This document shows positions 36,351 through 44,567 of a stretch of DNA of 64,000 nucleotides, in pieces; position 1 is the first letter of the stretch, and the number at the start of each line of letters is the position of its first letter. Under the pieces are notes generated by a model. The model was not told the origin of the DNA. It made no database searches and was given only the letters and a program-made list of their open reading frames with translations. The translations under genes and the position numbers were made by a program. The DNA comes from Congregibacter litoralis KT71 (lineage in GTDB: Bacteria > Pseudomonadota > Gammaproteobacteria > Pseudomonadales > Halieaceae): NCBI RefSeq assembly GCF_000153125.2, contig NZ_CM002299.1, positions 2,802,928-2,866,927 of the forward strand, written 5' to 3'.

Positions 36351-36422
36351 CATACGTGACGTATGCCATTTATCATCCACTCATACGCAACGTATGTCAA
36401 TCATTTACATACACTTCGTATG
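36351..36422. promoter_or_regulatory. Three TetR-type operators CATACG-N3-CGTATG
   Basis: Three 15-bp dyads lie between the divergent adaptor and TetR genes: 36351-36365 (spacer TGA), 36382-36396 (spacer CAA) and 36408-36422 (CATACA-CTT-CGTATG, one mismatch). Centres are 31 and 26 bp apart. They are the likely binding sites of the adjacent TetR protein and would control both directions. Confidence 0.75.
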
Positions 36423-36444
36423 TGAAAAATCGGAGGACGACCTA

Positions 36445-37050
36445 ATGGCACAAAAGCGTGCAGAGATGATTGAGGAAACGCGGGCCAAGCTCATCAGTGC
36501 CGCCCGCGCTGCGTTCGCAACCGTGGGGTATGCGGACAGTTCAATGGATGAGCTGACGGCCCAAGCCGGACTGACGCGCGGAGCGCTCTATCACCACTTC
36601 GGTGGAAAGAAAGGGCTGCTGGAGGCGGTCATCGCCCAGATTGATGCAGAGATATCTGGCCGACTGGCCGTCATCGTCGAGGAGGCGGAGTCCACCTGGG
36701 ACGGCTTCGTTCAGGAGTGCATTGGCTACATCAAGATGGCCGTCGAGCCCGAAGTCCAGCGGATCGTCCTGCTGGACGGGCCAGCGGTTCTGGGCGATCC
36801 CTCCCAGTGGCCCTGCCAGAACGTGTGCATCGTGAATACGCGCCGCAGCCTCCAGAAGTTGATCGAGGAGGCAGTCATACGCCCCGTCGATCCCCTGGCG
36901 ACGGCCCACCTGATAAGCGGGGCGCTGCTGGGCGCATCGCTGTGGATCGCCAGCGCAGACGACCCACGCGCCGCTTCCGAAAAAGCCGTGCAGGGATTTC
37001 TTGTACTGGTGGCGGGCTTGCGGCGGGACACCTCTCCCGCGCAGCCGTAA
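36445..37050 (+). CDS. TetR-family repressor of the efflux operon
   Basis: A 201-aa regulator. The HTH is MDELTAQAGLTRGALYHHFGGKKGLLEAVI, and a C-terminal ligand-binding domain follows. The start at 36445, after a GGAGGA site, is preferred over an upstream in-frame ATG that lies within the operators. Divergence from the adaptor gene with three palindromes between them indicates it represses the pump and itself until a drug binds. Confidence 0.88.
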   Translation: MAQKRAEMIEETRAKLISAARAAFATVGYADSSMDELTAQAGLTRGALYHHFGGKKGLLEAVIAQIDAEISGRLAVIVEEAESTWDGFVQECIGYIKMAVEPEVQRIVLLDGPAVLGDPSQWPCQNVCIVNTRRSLQKLIEEAVIRPVDPLATAHLISGALLGASLWIASADDPRAASEKAVQGFLVLVAGLRRDTSPAQP

Positions 37051-37130
37051 CAGCCCAAAGGTGCCGACCGGCAGGCCGGACTCTTTGACCCTGACCATTC
37101 ACCTATTTGGATTTTGACCATGAACCCTTT

Positions 37131-37138
37131 CAAAAATC
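37131..37138. repeat. Left target-site duplication of the ISL3 element
   Basis: CAAAAATC directly precedes the left inverted repeat and is repeated exactly at 40124-40131. ISL3 elements make 8-bp duplications. Confidence 0.9.
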
Positions 37139-37162
37139 GGGTATCCGGAATTTCTGGTTGAT
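37139..37162 (+). repeat. Left inverted repeat of the ISL3 element
   Basis: Outer end GGGTATCCGGAA, inner end GGTTGAT. It matches the inverted right end at 20 of 24 positions. Confidence 0.9.
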
Positions 37163-37314
37163 AAAATGCCAAAGATGTAAAGAAGAAAATCTTTCTCAGC
37201 GGATTATCTGATTGATCCTCTTCAGCCTACTCTACTGCCAATTTTCTGTTTCCACCTTCGCCTGAGTCTTCATAGCGATGCTGACTAGGGAGGACAGCGA
37301 GAGCTGGGCAAGCG

Positions 37315-37641
37315 TCAAAGCGGTTCTGGTTCATGCGCAATCCGAACACCTGCACAACATTCCTCTTGTAAGAAACCGATCAAATTCTCTAGGTGCCCAT
37401 ACTCGGATATACAGACAATCGTGCGGCTATGTTTCTCCTGCCGGATCAGCCCTACCTTGGCCATGCGCGCAAGGTGATGTGATAGCGTCGAAGCAGGAAT
37501 ACCCAGCCCCTTCTGGATATCTCCGACCGAAGCCCCATCATGGCCAGCTTTGACCAGAAAGCGGAACACGGACAGTCGGTGACTATTCCCTAGCTCAGCT
37601 AAGCTGGCTGCAACCTTTTCGTGATCCATAGCACGCCCCAA
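37315..37641 (-). CDS. ArsR-family metalloregulator in the IS
   Basis: A 108-aa winged-helix repressor (104 aa if started at the Met at 37629). The HTH is VGDIQKGLGIPASTLSHHLARMAKVGLIRQEKHSRTIVC, and a CC pair lies in the C-terminal LQEECCAGVRI. ArsR proteins dissociate from DNA on binding metal(loid) or other signals. It is divergent from the permease, with a pair of similar 22-bp repeats between them. It probably represses the permease. Confidence 0.85.
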   Translation of the reverse strand: MGRAMDHEKVAASLAELGNSHRLSVFRFLVKAGHDGASVGDIQKGLGIPASTLSHHLARMAKVGLIRQEKHSRTIVCISEYGHLENLIGFLQEECCAGVRIAHEPEPL

Positions 37642-37644
37642 TAA

Positions 37645-37728
37645 TTCGATGTTTCTAGAATTATAGTTGACAGGTCGGATAAACGCAAGTAGGCTGCGTG
37701 CATCATTTCGATAAAACTAGAAATATAG
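37645..37728. promoter_or_regulatory. Paired 22-bp operator-like repeats between arsR and the permease
   Basis: Copies at 37645-37666 and 37707-37728 follow the pattern TTCGAT-N3-NCTAGAA-NTATAG and match at 17 of 22 positions, 62 bp apart. Each sits close to one of the two divergent start codons (37629/37641 and 37741). They are the natural candidate ArsR sites. Confidence 0.6.
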
Positions 37729-37740
37729 GAGTAATATTGA

Positions 37741-38775
37741 ATGTCACCTCAACTCCAAGACGCTCTAGGCATGTTCGCCTTTCTCGCTATCGAGCTATCG
37801 GTTTTATTCATTGGCATTAGCTTGCTGGTCGGAGTTCTTCAACGTCACATCCCACCATCCAAGGTGGAAGCGTTACTGACTTCCAGTGGGAAGCGAGGCT
37901 ATTTTCTTGCTGCTGGTTTAGGAGCTATAACGCCCTTCTGTAGTTGCTCGACTATCCCCATGTTGAAAGGGTTGATTCGGGCACGGGCCGGTTTTGGGCC
38001 GATGATGGTGTTTCTTTTCTCATCTCCGTTGCTGAATCCTATCGTCGTCGGCCTGCTGGTTGCCACGTTTGGATGGACACTTACTGCTATCTATGTGCTC
38101 GCCGCTTTGGTGGTCGCGGTAGGTGCCGGATGGCTGCTTCACACGCTTGGCTTCGAGCGTTATGTGCGCCGGACGGCGACACAAGAGAGCAGTGGATGTA
38201 GTTCATCAGCAAGCCCGTGCAGTGCTACATCGACCGCATCGAGTTGCGGCACCAACAGCTGCGACACCACTCCGAAGACGGCTTCTTGCGGGGCTGATAG
38301 GAAGACAACAGTCTCTACGTCTAGCGAATGCTGTGACAGTCAACCCACTGTCACGGTTAAGAAAGAAGGGAAGTACAGTGGTGTGTGGCGGGAAGCTTGG
38401 TCGGACTTTATCGATGTGTTGCCTTACCTGCTCATCGGTATTGCGATTGGCAGCGTGATCTATGGTTTCATGCCCACTGACTTATTGGAGCAGTATGCAG
38501 GCCCAGATAATCCCTTTGCCATTCCAGTTGCCGCTGTCATCGGCGTGCCGTTGTATATTCGCGCTGAAGCCGTCATACCTCTGGCAGCGGCTCTGATGGC
38601 CAAAGGCGTGGGTGCCGGGACGGTGCTAGCGTTGATCATCGGCAGTGCCGGAGCCAGCCTGACTGAGCTCATTCTGTTGCGCTCTTTGTTCACGCTGAAG
38701 CTTTTAGCGGCGTTTTTAGCAGTCATTTTTGCTATGGCGATGATTGCCGGTTACGCCACCTACCTGTTTTTCTGA
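37741..38775 (+). CDS. Permease of the UPF0718/ArsP/SO_0444 family with Cys-rich loop
   Basis: A 344-aa inner-membrane permease with about eight helices. The family motif TPFCSCSTIP occurs near residue 64 (GAITPFCSCSTIPMLKGLIRA), and the second half repeats the fold (SAGASLTELILLRSLF). A hydrophilic loop at about 145-205 has roughly ten Cys (GCSSS, SCGTNSC, SECC). Relatives export organoarsenicals (ArsP) or Cu/Zn (SO_0444 type). The ArsR partner supports metal(loid) efflux; the substrate is not certain. Confidence 0.82.
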   Translation: MSPQLQDALGMFAFLAIELSVLFIGISLLVGVLQRHIPPSKVEALLTSSGKRGYFLAAGLGAITPFCSCSTIPMLKGLIRARAGFGPMMVFLFSSPLLNPIVVGLLVATFGWTLTAIYVLAALVVAVGAGWLLHTLGFERYVRRTATQESSGCSSSASPCSATSTASSCGTNSCDTTPKTASCGADRKTTVSTSSECCDSQPTVTVKKEGKYSGVWREAWSDFIDVLPYLLIGIAIGSVIYGFMPTDLLEQYAGPDNPFAIPVAAVIGVPLYIRAEAVIPLAAALMAKGVGAGTVLALIIGSAGASLTELILLRSLFTLKLLAAFLAVIFAMAMIAGYATYLFF

Positions 38776-38787
38776 TCAAGGCGGGAG

Positions 38788-40065
38788 ATGATTAATTCGT
38801 TAAGCCTTCCTGGGTACCAGTTGGTGGATTCTGATGAGCAGAATGAAGACATACATTTTCGGCTTGAAGCACCTACACCAGTAGCCTGCGAGGGGTGCGG
38901 CGTGCAGGGTGAGTTCGTACGGTTCGGCAAGCGTGACGTTCCCTATCGTGATCTGCCCATCCACGGCAAGCGGGTCACTCTCTGGGTGGTCCGCCGCCGA
39001 TACACCTGCCGGGCCTGCAAGACAACATTCAGGCCCCAGCTACCAGAGATGGTGGACGGATTCCGTATGACACTGCGGCTGCATGAGTACGTGGAGAAGG
39101 AATCCTTCAACCACCCCTACACCTTTGTGGCGGCACAGACCGGCCTGGACGAGAAGACGGTGCGCGACATCTTCAACGCCCGCGCCGAGTTCCTGGGGCG
39201 CTGGCACCGCTTCGAGACGCCCCGCATCCTGGGCATTGACGAGCTATACCTGAACAAGCGCTACCGCTGCATTCTGACCAACATTGAGGAGCGAACCCTG
39301 CTCGACCTGCTGGCCACCCGCCGCCAGGACGTGGTGACCAACTACCTGATGAAGCTGAAAGACCGGCAGAAGGTCGAGATCGTCAGCATGGACATGTGGA
39401 ACCCCTACCGGGCAGCGGTCAAGGCTGTGCTGCCCCAGGCCCGTATCGTGGTCGATAAGTTCCATGTGGTGCGCATGGCCAACGATGCCCTAGAGAGAGT
39501 GCGCAAGGGCCTCAGAAAGGAGCTGAAACCGTCCCAGAGCCGGACTCTCAAGGGAGACCGGAAAATCCTGCTGAAACGCGCTCACGAAGTCTCAGACCGG
39601 GAGCGCCTCATCATGGAGACCTGGACAGGCGCGTTCCCGCAACTGCTGGCCGCCTACGAGCACAAGGAGCGCTTCTACGGCATCTGGGACGCCACCCCAC
39701 GGCTCCAGGCAGAAGCCGCCCTGGACGAGTGGATAGCCACCATCCCGAAGGGCCAAAAGGAAGTCTGGAGCGATCTGGTCAGGGCAGTGGGAAACTGGCG
39801 CGAAGAGACCATGACCTACTTCGAGACGGACATGCCCGTCACCAACGCTTACACGGAGTCCATCAACCGACTGGCCAAGGACAAGAACCGTGAAGGGCGC
39901 GGTTACTCCTTCGAGGTGATGCGGGCACGAATGCTCTACACCACGAAGCACAAGAAGAAGGCACCGACTGCGAAGGTCTCTCCTTTCTACAAGAAAACCA
40001 TCGGTTACGGACTGCCGGACTTCGCAGAGGAACTCAACTACGGAGTCGATCTATCAACCATCTGA
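38788..40065 (+). CDS. ISL3-family transposase
   Basis: A 425-aa DDE transposase. It has an N-terminal C4 zinc ribbon (CEGCG near residue 35 and CRACK near 75), a HTH, and the catalytic acids in ILGIDELYL, VSMDMWNPYR and NAYTESINRLAKDKNREGRGY. Full length with no frameshift, so it is probably active. It starts 12 nt after the permease stop and may be cotranscribed with it. Confidence 0.93.
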   Translation: MINSLSLPGYQLVDSDEQNEDIHFRLEAPTPVACEGCGVQGEFVRFGKRDVPYRDLPIHGKRVTLWVVRRRYTCRACKTTFRPQLPEMVDGFRMTLRLHEYVEKESFNHPYTFVAAQTGLDEKTVRDIFNARAEFLGRWHRFETPRILGIDELYLNKRYRCILTNIEERTLLDLLATRRQDVVTNYLMKLKDRQKVEIVSMDMWNPYRAAVKAVLPQARIVVDKFHVVRMANDALERVRKGLRKELKPSQSRTLKGDRKILLKRAHEVSDRERLIMETWTGAFPQLLAAYEHKERFYGIWDATPRLQAEAALDEWIATIPKGQKEVWSDLVRAVGNWREETMTYFETDMPVTNAYTESINRLAKDKNREGRGYSFEVMRARMLYTTKHKKKAPTAKVSPFYKKTIGYGLPDFAEELNYGVDLSTI

Positions 40066-40099
40066 TAATGGTATCAGGTTGGTGGGGTAAAGGTGCCCC

Positions 40100-40123
40100 A
40101 TCAACCATTAAATCCGTATACCC
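40100..40123 (-). repeat. Right inverted repeat of the ISL3 element
   Basis: Ends ATCCGTATACCC on the plus strand. It is complementary to the left end at 20 of 24 positions and lies 34 bp past the transposase stop. Confidence 0.9.
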
Positions 40124-40131
40124 CAAAAATC
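40124..40131. repeat. Right target-site duplication of the ISL3 element
   Basis: CAAAAATC, identical to 37131-37138. Confidence 0.9.
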
Positions 40132-40148
40132 ATCGTGGATACTCGACC

Positions 40149-41096
40149 ATGTATCAGGAAGGAAGCCTGACGCTGGGTCTTTTCTTCGCCATCGAGTCCT
40201 ACCCTGGCGCCATTCCTGAGATGGACATGGCACAGCAGATTCGCACGGCACAATTGGCTGAAGCTCATAACTTTGCAGCCCTTTACTTCAGGGATGTATT
40301 TCTCAATGTCCCGTCTTTTGGCGACGTGGGTCACATCCATGACCTGTGGCCATTCATGGGCTACGTCACGGCACAGACGTCGCGCATCGCGCTCGCAACT
40401 GGCAGCGTCATCACCACTCTGCGTCATCCCTTGCTTGTGGCCAAAGCAGCAGCCTCGATCGACCGCTTGTCAAATCAGCGCCTGGTGCTAGGTATCGCCA
40501 CGGGTGATCGGCCAACAGAGTTCCCGGCCTTCGGTCAGACAATGGATGCGCGAGCCACGTTGTTCCAAGAAGCATTGACTGTGTTGCGTCAAGCCTGGCG
40601 TGAGGACTTCCCGGAAATCTCCACGCCCCGAGTGAACTTGTCGGGTGCAGATACGCTGCCGAAACCGGCGTTGAGAGACATTCCCGTGATGGTGACTGGT
40701 CATTCACGCCAGTCGGTCGAATGGATTGCCGAGCATGGGGATGGCTGGCTTTACTATCCCCAAAATATCGCGCAGCAAGCCATGACAATCAAGAATTGGC
40801 GGTCGCTGACACCAAGATTCAAACCCTTCACGCAATCCTTCTATATTGACCTGTCGGAGAATCCCGATGAACCCCCATCGCCCATCTTCCTCGGGTTTCG
40901 GGCTGGTCACCGATTCTTTACTGACTACTTCAGCCGCTTGCGCGATATTGGGGTTAATCATATTGGCCTCAACCTGAAATACGCGACACGTCCGGCGCAT
41001 GAGATTGTTCAGGAACTTGGCGAGCATGTCGTACCGCACTTTCCGGCGCACGCTACTGCCCATTTGGAGGAGGCGCAGGATGCTGCACGGTCATAA
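40149..41096 (+). CDS. Luciferase-like FMN monooxygenase (BA3436-type), IS at 5' end
   Basis: A 315-aa TIM-barrel monooxygenase of the bacterial-luciferase superfamily. The opening MYQEGSLTLGLFFAIESY and RDVFLNVPSFGDVGHIHDL resemble the BA3436-type oxidoreductases (TIGR03571). It would use FMNH2 from the reductase two genes downstream. With the IS and one target copy removed, the frame continues up to an ATG at 37120 (MNPFKN-HRGYSTMYQEG), so the IS split a possible longer start. An in-frame hybrid start at 40068, inside the IS, is also open. Translation from 40149 gives the family length. Confidence 0.85.
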   Translation: MYQEGSLTLGLFFAIESYPGAIPEMDMAQQIRTAQLAEAHNFAALYFRDVFLNVPSFGDVGHIHDLWPFMGYVTAQTSRIALATGSVITTLRHPLLVAKAAASIDRLSNQRLVLGIATGDRPTEFPAFGQTMDARATLFQEALTVLRQAWREDFPEISTPRVNLSGADTLPKPALRDIPVMVTGHSRQSVEWIAEHGDGWLYYPQNIAQQAMTIKNWRSLTPRFKPFTQSFYIDLSENPDEPPSPIFLGFRAGHRFFTDYFSRLRDIGVNHIGLNLKYATRPAHEIVQELGEHVVPHFPAHATAHLEEAQDAARS

Positions 41097-41967
41097 AATT
41101 TTTGCCTGGGATCTCGCTTTTACTTCTTCGGCTGGTACCTATGCCTTCGATGTCCAATGCGAAATGCTGGCTGACATCGGTTATGACGGCCTGACCTATG
41201 CCGTCTGGTCAGGGAGCCGATGGGAAACCGCAAAGCGTCTATCCACCGTGAAAGATCGTTTCGGTTTGGAGGTCTTTAGCGTGTATGTGGTGATCGACCT
41301 GGATCAGGGCCCACAGCATCCCATCAACGCAGGACTCTTGCGGATGCTTGAGGAGATGGAAGGCGTGAAGGCTGTCAATCTTGGAATCAGGACGGCAGGC
41401 CACGGTTCAAATCATCGAAAGGCACCGGACGACAAGGTATTGCAGGACTTCCTTGGTCGGGCACTTGAGATTTGCGCACGGCGCGGAATTGACATCCTGC
41501 TGTATTTTCATCTGGGCTTCTGGATGGATCATTACTCCATTGCGGCACAGATCTGCTCGGTCGTGAACCATCCGAATCTCGGCATCGTGTTTCCAAGCTA
41601 TCACTGGTATGGCTACGAAACCAATGCAGGCAGCCCGACGGAGGGCTATCAGGCCGTAGACCCGACGCCAGCGTTAATGGCGTCAACACCCTTCATGCGG
41701 GAATTGACTCTCAGCGGCGCAACCCGCAGCCCACTTGGCTGGAGTCGTATTGCCACTTTCGAGGCGCTCGATGCAGGAGAACTCGACAACTTCGCACTTC
41801 TTGGACTTGCCAAGTCGTTCGGTTATACCGGCCCCGTCGGCTATGATGGCACATTGGTCGGGGGGAATCCATACAGCACGCTCAAACGCTCCTATGACGC
41901 GATGGACGAGATGTTGGGTTTGCTGACAAAGCACCCTGGTTGGGCTAAGCGTGAAACACACCCGTAA
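41080..41967 (+). CDS. Sugar-phosphate isomerase/epimerase-like TIM-barrel protein
   Basis: A 295-aa protein (MLHGHKIFAWDLAFTSS start after a strong GGAGGAGG site; the frame opens further upstream). It resembles the xylose-isomerase-like AP endonuclease 2 fold, with HLGFWMDH and GIVFPSYHWYG among likely metal-site strands. It overlaps the monooxygenase gene by 17 nt. Together with the flavin reductase next door it suggests a small catabolic or detoxifying pathway. Substrate unknown. Confidence 0.75.
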   Translation: MLHGHKIFAWDLAFTSSAGTYAFDVQCEMLADIGYDGLTYAVWSGSRWETAKRLSTVKDRFGLEVFSVYVVIDLDQGPQHPINAGLLRMLEEMEGVKAVNLGIRTAGHGSNHRKAPDDKVLQDFLGRALEICARRGIDILLYFHLGFWMDHYSIAAQICSVVNHPNLGIVFPSYHWYGYETNAGSPTEGYQAVDPTPALMASTPFMRELTLSGATRSPLGWSRIATFEALDAGELDNFALLGLAKSFGYTGPVGYDGTLVGGNPYSTLKRSYDAMDEMLGLLTKHPGWAKRETHP

Positions 41968-41970
41968 CCC

Positions 41971-42489
41971 ATGATTGAGCACATCTACATGTCCCAACAC
42001 CCTTTGATTGCTGCCCAATTGAGGCAGGCGATGCGCGGCGTGGCCTCCACGGTGACGCTAATCACGTCGATCGCTCCCGATGGCCACGGACACGTAATGA
42101 TCGCCAGTTCATTCGCATCAGTCTCACTGGAGCCGCCCACGGTTCTAGTGTGCATTGGTCAGCAAACCCGTATCCATGGGCCGCTGCTGGCTTCTCGACG
42201 GTTCTGCATCAATGTACTCCGCGCAGAACAGGAGGTACTTGCGGTGCACTGCCGTAGCGCCACGGGGACCGACCGTTTCGATCATGAAGCCTGGCGATTT
42301 GATGAAGTCAATGGGTTGCCCTATCTGCAAGGGGCGCAGGCTTCGCTGTTCTGTGAGCTGATTGAACACCATGCAGTCGGCACCCACTCGGTAATGCTGG
42401 CCAGTGTCGAGCGTGTGCTCACATCTGCATATGCCGATCCACTCGTCTATCTGGATGGCCGCTTCCGGGCCATAGATCCAACCCGTTGA
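41971..42489 (+). CDS. Flavin reductase-like protein
   Basis: A 172-aa FMN-binding reductase-like domain protein (LRQAMRGVASTVTLITS, ASSFASVSLEPPTVLVCI, RFCINVLRAEQEVLAVHC). An internal Met at 41989 is an alternative start. It begins 3 nt after the TIM-barrel gene. It would supply reduced flavin to the luciferase-like enzyme, making a two-component monooxygenase. Confidence 0.88.
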   Translation: MIEHIYMSQHPLIAAQLRQAMRGVASTVTLITSIAPDGHGHVMIASSFASVSLEPPTVLVCIGQQTRIHGPLLASRRFCINVLRAEQEVLAVHCRSATGTDRFDHEAWRFDEVNGLPYLQGAQASLFCELIEHHAVGTHSVMLASVERVLTSAYADPLVYLDGRFRAIDPTR

Positions 42490-42530
42490 AGATATGCAGC
42501 GAAGAATTTCACAACTGCCTCGGCATATCT
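42490..42530. terminator. Possible stem-loop between convergent genes
   Basis: AGATATGC and GCATATCT form an 8-bp stem with a 25-nt loop, between the flavin reductase stop and the relaxase stop. There is no T run, so a terminator role is uncertain. Confidence 0.3.
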
Positions 42531-42572
42531 CTAGACAGCCTGCCGGGTTATGTGGCTGAGACTCTTCGAGCA

Positions 42573-44567
42573 TTAGCCAATGCCCATTCCCCGCTGCCGT
42601 CCGATTTCCCACGCCACGCCGCCACCGCGCACCGTCGCGGCAAGTCGCTGCCCCAGTCGCTGTTCAATCACCGGCTTCCACGGCACCAGACTGAACCCCA
42701 TGCCGTCGTCTAGCATCGCGTAGCGCCCGCTGGCGAGCATGAGGCTGCGCCGGTAGATGCCAGCCACGCGCTGCCCGTCGGTGACGGGCCGATGCGCTAG
42801 GCCGATTTCGGCGGCAATATCCTTGGCGGCCTTTGCCAGTTCCCGATTCCGCAGCGTCCCCAGCAGGTTCCGGGCGAGGATCACCCGCTGCCCACGCCGC
42901 TGGGCCAGCCCCTGTTCTTCAAGGAAGTCGGCGCGCTGCTGCAAGGCTTCCTTCGTCTCGCCGCCAAAGCCCAGATCGCCCAGCCCCTTACCGCCACCGA
43001 TCAACTGCTGGTCCAGCCAGGTCGCGCCGATCACGCGGGCCTGCCGCTCGATGGGCAAGTGCGATTTCAGCTCCACCGCCACGCCGCCCAGGCGCTGTGC
43101 GTCGTTCTGGCGGCCACGTTCGGCCAGGTCGTCCGGCACCTTCCATAGTCCATCAGCCACACGTTCCACGATGCCGGCCCGGCGCAGGGCTTCCAGTCGG
43201 CGGACATGGGCCGCGACGACCTCCTGCGGGTCGCGGCCGGGCTTGGCTCGGCCTTGCTCGATCGCCAGGTGATGATCGGCGCGGTACAGGCCATCGCTCG
43301 CCAGCGCGGCGATGTTCTTGTCGGCCGCCCGCACCTCGGTGGAACCGCGTACCTCCACCACGGCTCCGGTGGGATAGTTCGCCAGCTCGACGCGGGCGTT
43401 CAAAGCGACGTAGTGGGCCTTGCCGTCCACGCCGTCGATGACCAGATAGCCGCGGTCGTGCAGCTCGTCGGCCAGCCCCTTGCCGGCCACGCGGCCGACG
43501 ATGGTGCGGCCGTCGTCGCCGGGCTCAAACACCGCCAGCTCGCGCGGCTGGCCGCTCATGGCGCGCTGCATGGTGCGGATGATGTCACCACGCTCGCCCA
43601 AGGCGCGCAAGGTCTTCTCCGCGTCGGCATGCACGGCCCAGGTGCCGGGCTGCGTCTCGTCAGCCAGGCCCAGGCGCTGCAAGCGTTGGAGTCGGCCGAT
43701 CAGCAGCAGCCGCTGGCGTTGCAGGCGGGGCTCATTGAAGCGCTCGATCTGCACCCGGCCATCCTCGCCGGCCTCACGCTGCAATGTGCGGTCGAGGCTC
43801 GTCCACCGCTCCTGTTCCACCTCGCGCTGCAAGGTCTGCTGAATCTCCAGTTCGGTGCGCGGCCCCAGCCATTCCGTCGCCAGTTCGGCGGCGCGATGGC
43901 GGAAGCCGTGGGCGATGTAGTCGCCCGCGATGATGAGGTCTTTGCCGGTGTCGTCGCGCCCGCGCACGATCAGGTGGGTGTGCGGGTTGTCGGTGTTCCA
44001 GTGATCGACTGCCACCCAATCCAGCCGCGTCCCCAGGTCGGCTTCCATCCGGTTCACCAGATGCCGGGTGTAGGTGCGCAACTCCTCAAGCTCGGCACCG
44101 TCTTCCGGTGAGACGATGAAGCGGAAATGGTGCCGGTCGTCGTCGGCCCGCTCCTTGAAGGCATCGAGGTCGGCATCGTCAATCTGCGGCCCGTAGGCCC
44201 GGCCCGGTTCGCCATCGCGGCCGGCGCCGTCGCGCTCGATGTAGCGCAGGTGCTTGGCGAGCGACTGCGGGCTGGCGTTGCGTTGATTGACCAGTAGGGT
44301 CTTGATGGTCACGCGCCGCGACATGGACGTCAGCTTCGCCCCGGCGAAGCGCGCCGCCGTATGGCCGCGCCCCAGGCGCGAGCCGGGCCGCTGGCCGGCG
44401 CGTGCGCCGCTGCCGCCGGCTGCGGAATGGCGCATCGAGGACTTGCCGCCGCTGGCCTTGCCCGCCTGCTTGAGTACCTTGGAAACGAAGCTCTGGCCCT
44501 GGCCTTTGCCCCGGTTCTTCGGGGCGCTCGGACGCACCCGGAAATCGTCGTCGCGGCGGGCGGTCAT
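42573..44567 (-). CDS. Relaxase (TraI/VirD2-like, DUF3363)
   Basis: A 664-aa relaxase-type protein. The basic N-terminus (FRVRPSAPKNRGKGQGQSF) is followed by the catalytic region: RYIERDG (possible nicking Tyr), HHFRFIVSPEDGAEL and the metal motif WNTDNPHTHLIVRG. The C-terminal half is the DUF3363 region. It nicks oriT and pilots the strand to the recipient. The frame is open 42 codons upstream, but MTARRDDDFRVRP is the usual start. Confidence 0.9.
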   Translation of the reverse strand: MTARRDDDFRVRPSAPKNRGKGQGQSFVSKVLKQAGKASGGKSSMRHSAAGGSGARAGQRPGSRLGRGHTAARFAGAKLTSMSRRVTIKTLLVNQRNASPQSLAKHLRYIERDGAGRDGEPGRAYGPQIDDADLDAFKERADDDRHHFRFIVSPEDGAELEELRTYTRHLVNRMEADLGTRLDWVAVDHWNTDNPHTHLIVRGRDDTGKDLIIAGDYIAHGFRHRAAELATEWLGPRTELEIQQTLQREVEQERWTSLDRTLQREAGEDGRVQIERFNEPRLQRQRLLLIGRLQRLQRLGLADETQPGTWAVHADAEKTLRALGERGDIIRTMQRAMSGQPRELAVFEPGDDGRTIVGRVAGKGLADELHDRGYLVIDGVDGKAHYVALNARVELANYPTGAVVEVRGSTEVRAADKNIAALASDGLYRADHHLAIEQGRAKPGRDPQEVVAAHVRRLEALRRAGIVERVADGLWKVPDDLAERGRQNDAQRLGGVAVELKSHLPIERQARVIGATWLDQQLIGGGKGLGDLGFGGETKEALQQRADFLEEQGLAQRRGQRVILARNLLGTLRNRELAKAAKDIAAEIGLAHRPVTDGQRVAGIYRRSLMLASGRYAMLDDGMGFSLVPWKPVIEQRLGQRLAATVRGGGVAWEIGRQRGMGIG

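Larger units (their letters stand above)
37139..40123. mobile_element. ISL3-family element carrying arsR and a permease gene
   Basis: The element is 2985 bp. Its 24-bp terminal inverted repeats (37139-37162 and 40100-40123, both beginning GGGTAT from outside) match at 20 of 24 positions, and it has a perfect 8-bp target duplication. It holds a minus-strand ArsR gene, a plus-strand permease and the transposase. The layout, with passenger genes inside the ends of an ISL3 element, recalls ISPpu12, which carries a cation-efflux gene. It inserted into the 5' end of the luciferase-like monooxygenase gene. Confidence 0.9.

Noticed and set aside
36351..36422. Repeated CATACG/CGTATG as a CRISPR-like array
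   Set aside because: Repeats are 15-bp dyads with irregular 11-16-nt gaps between divergent genes, as expected of repressor operators.
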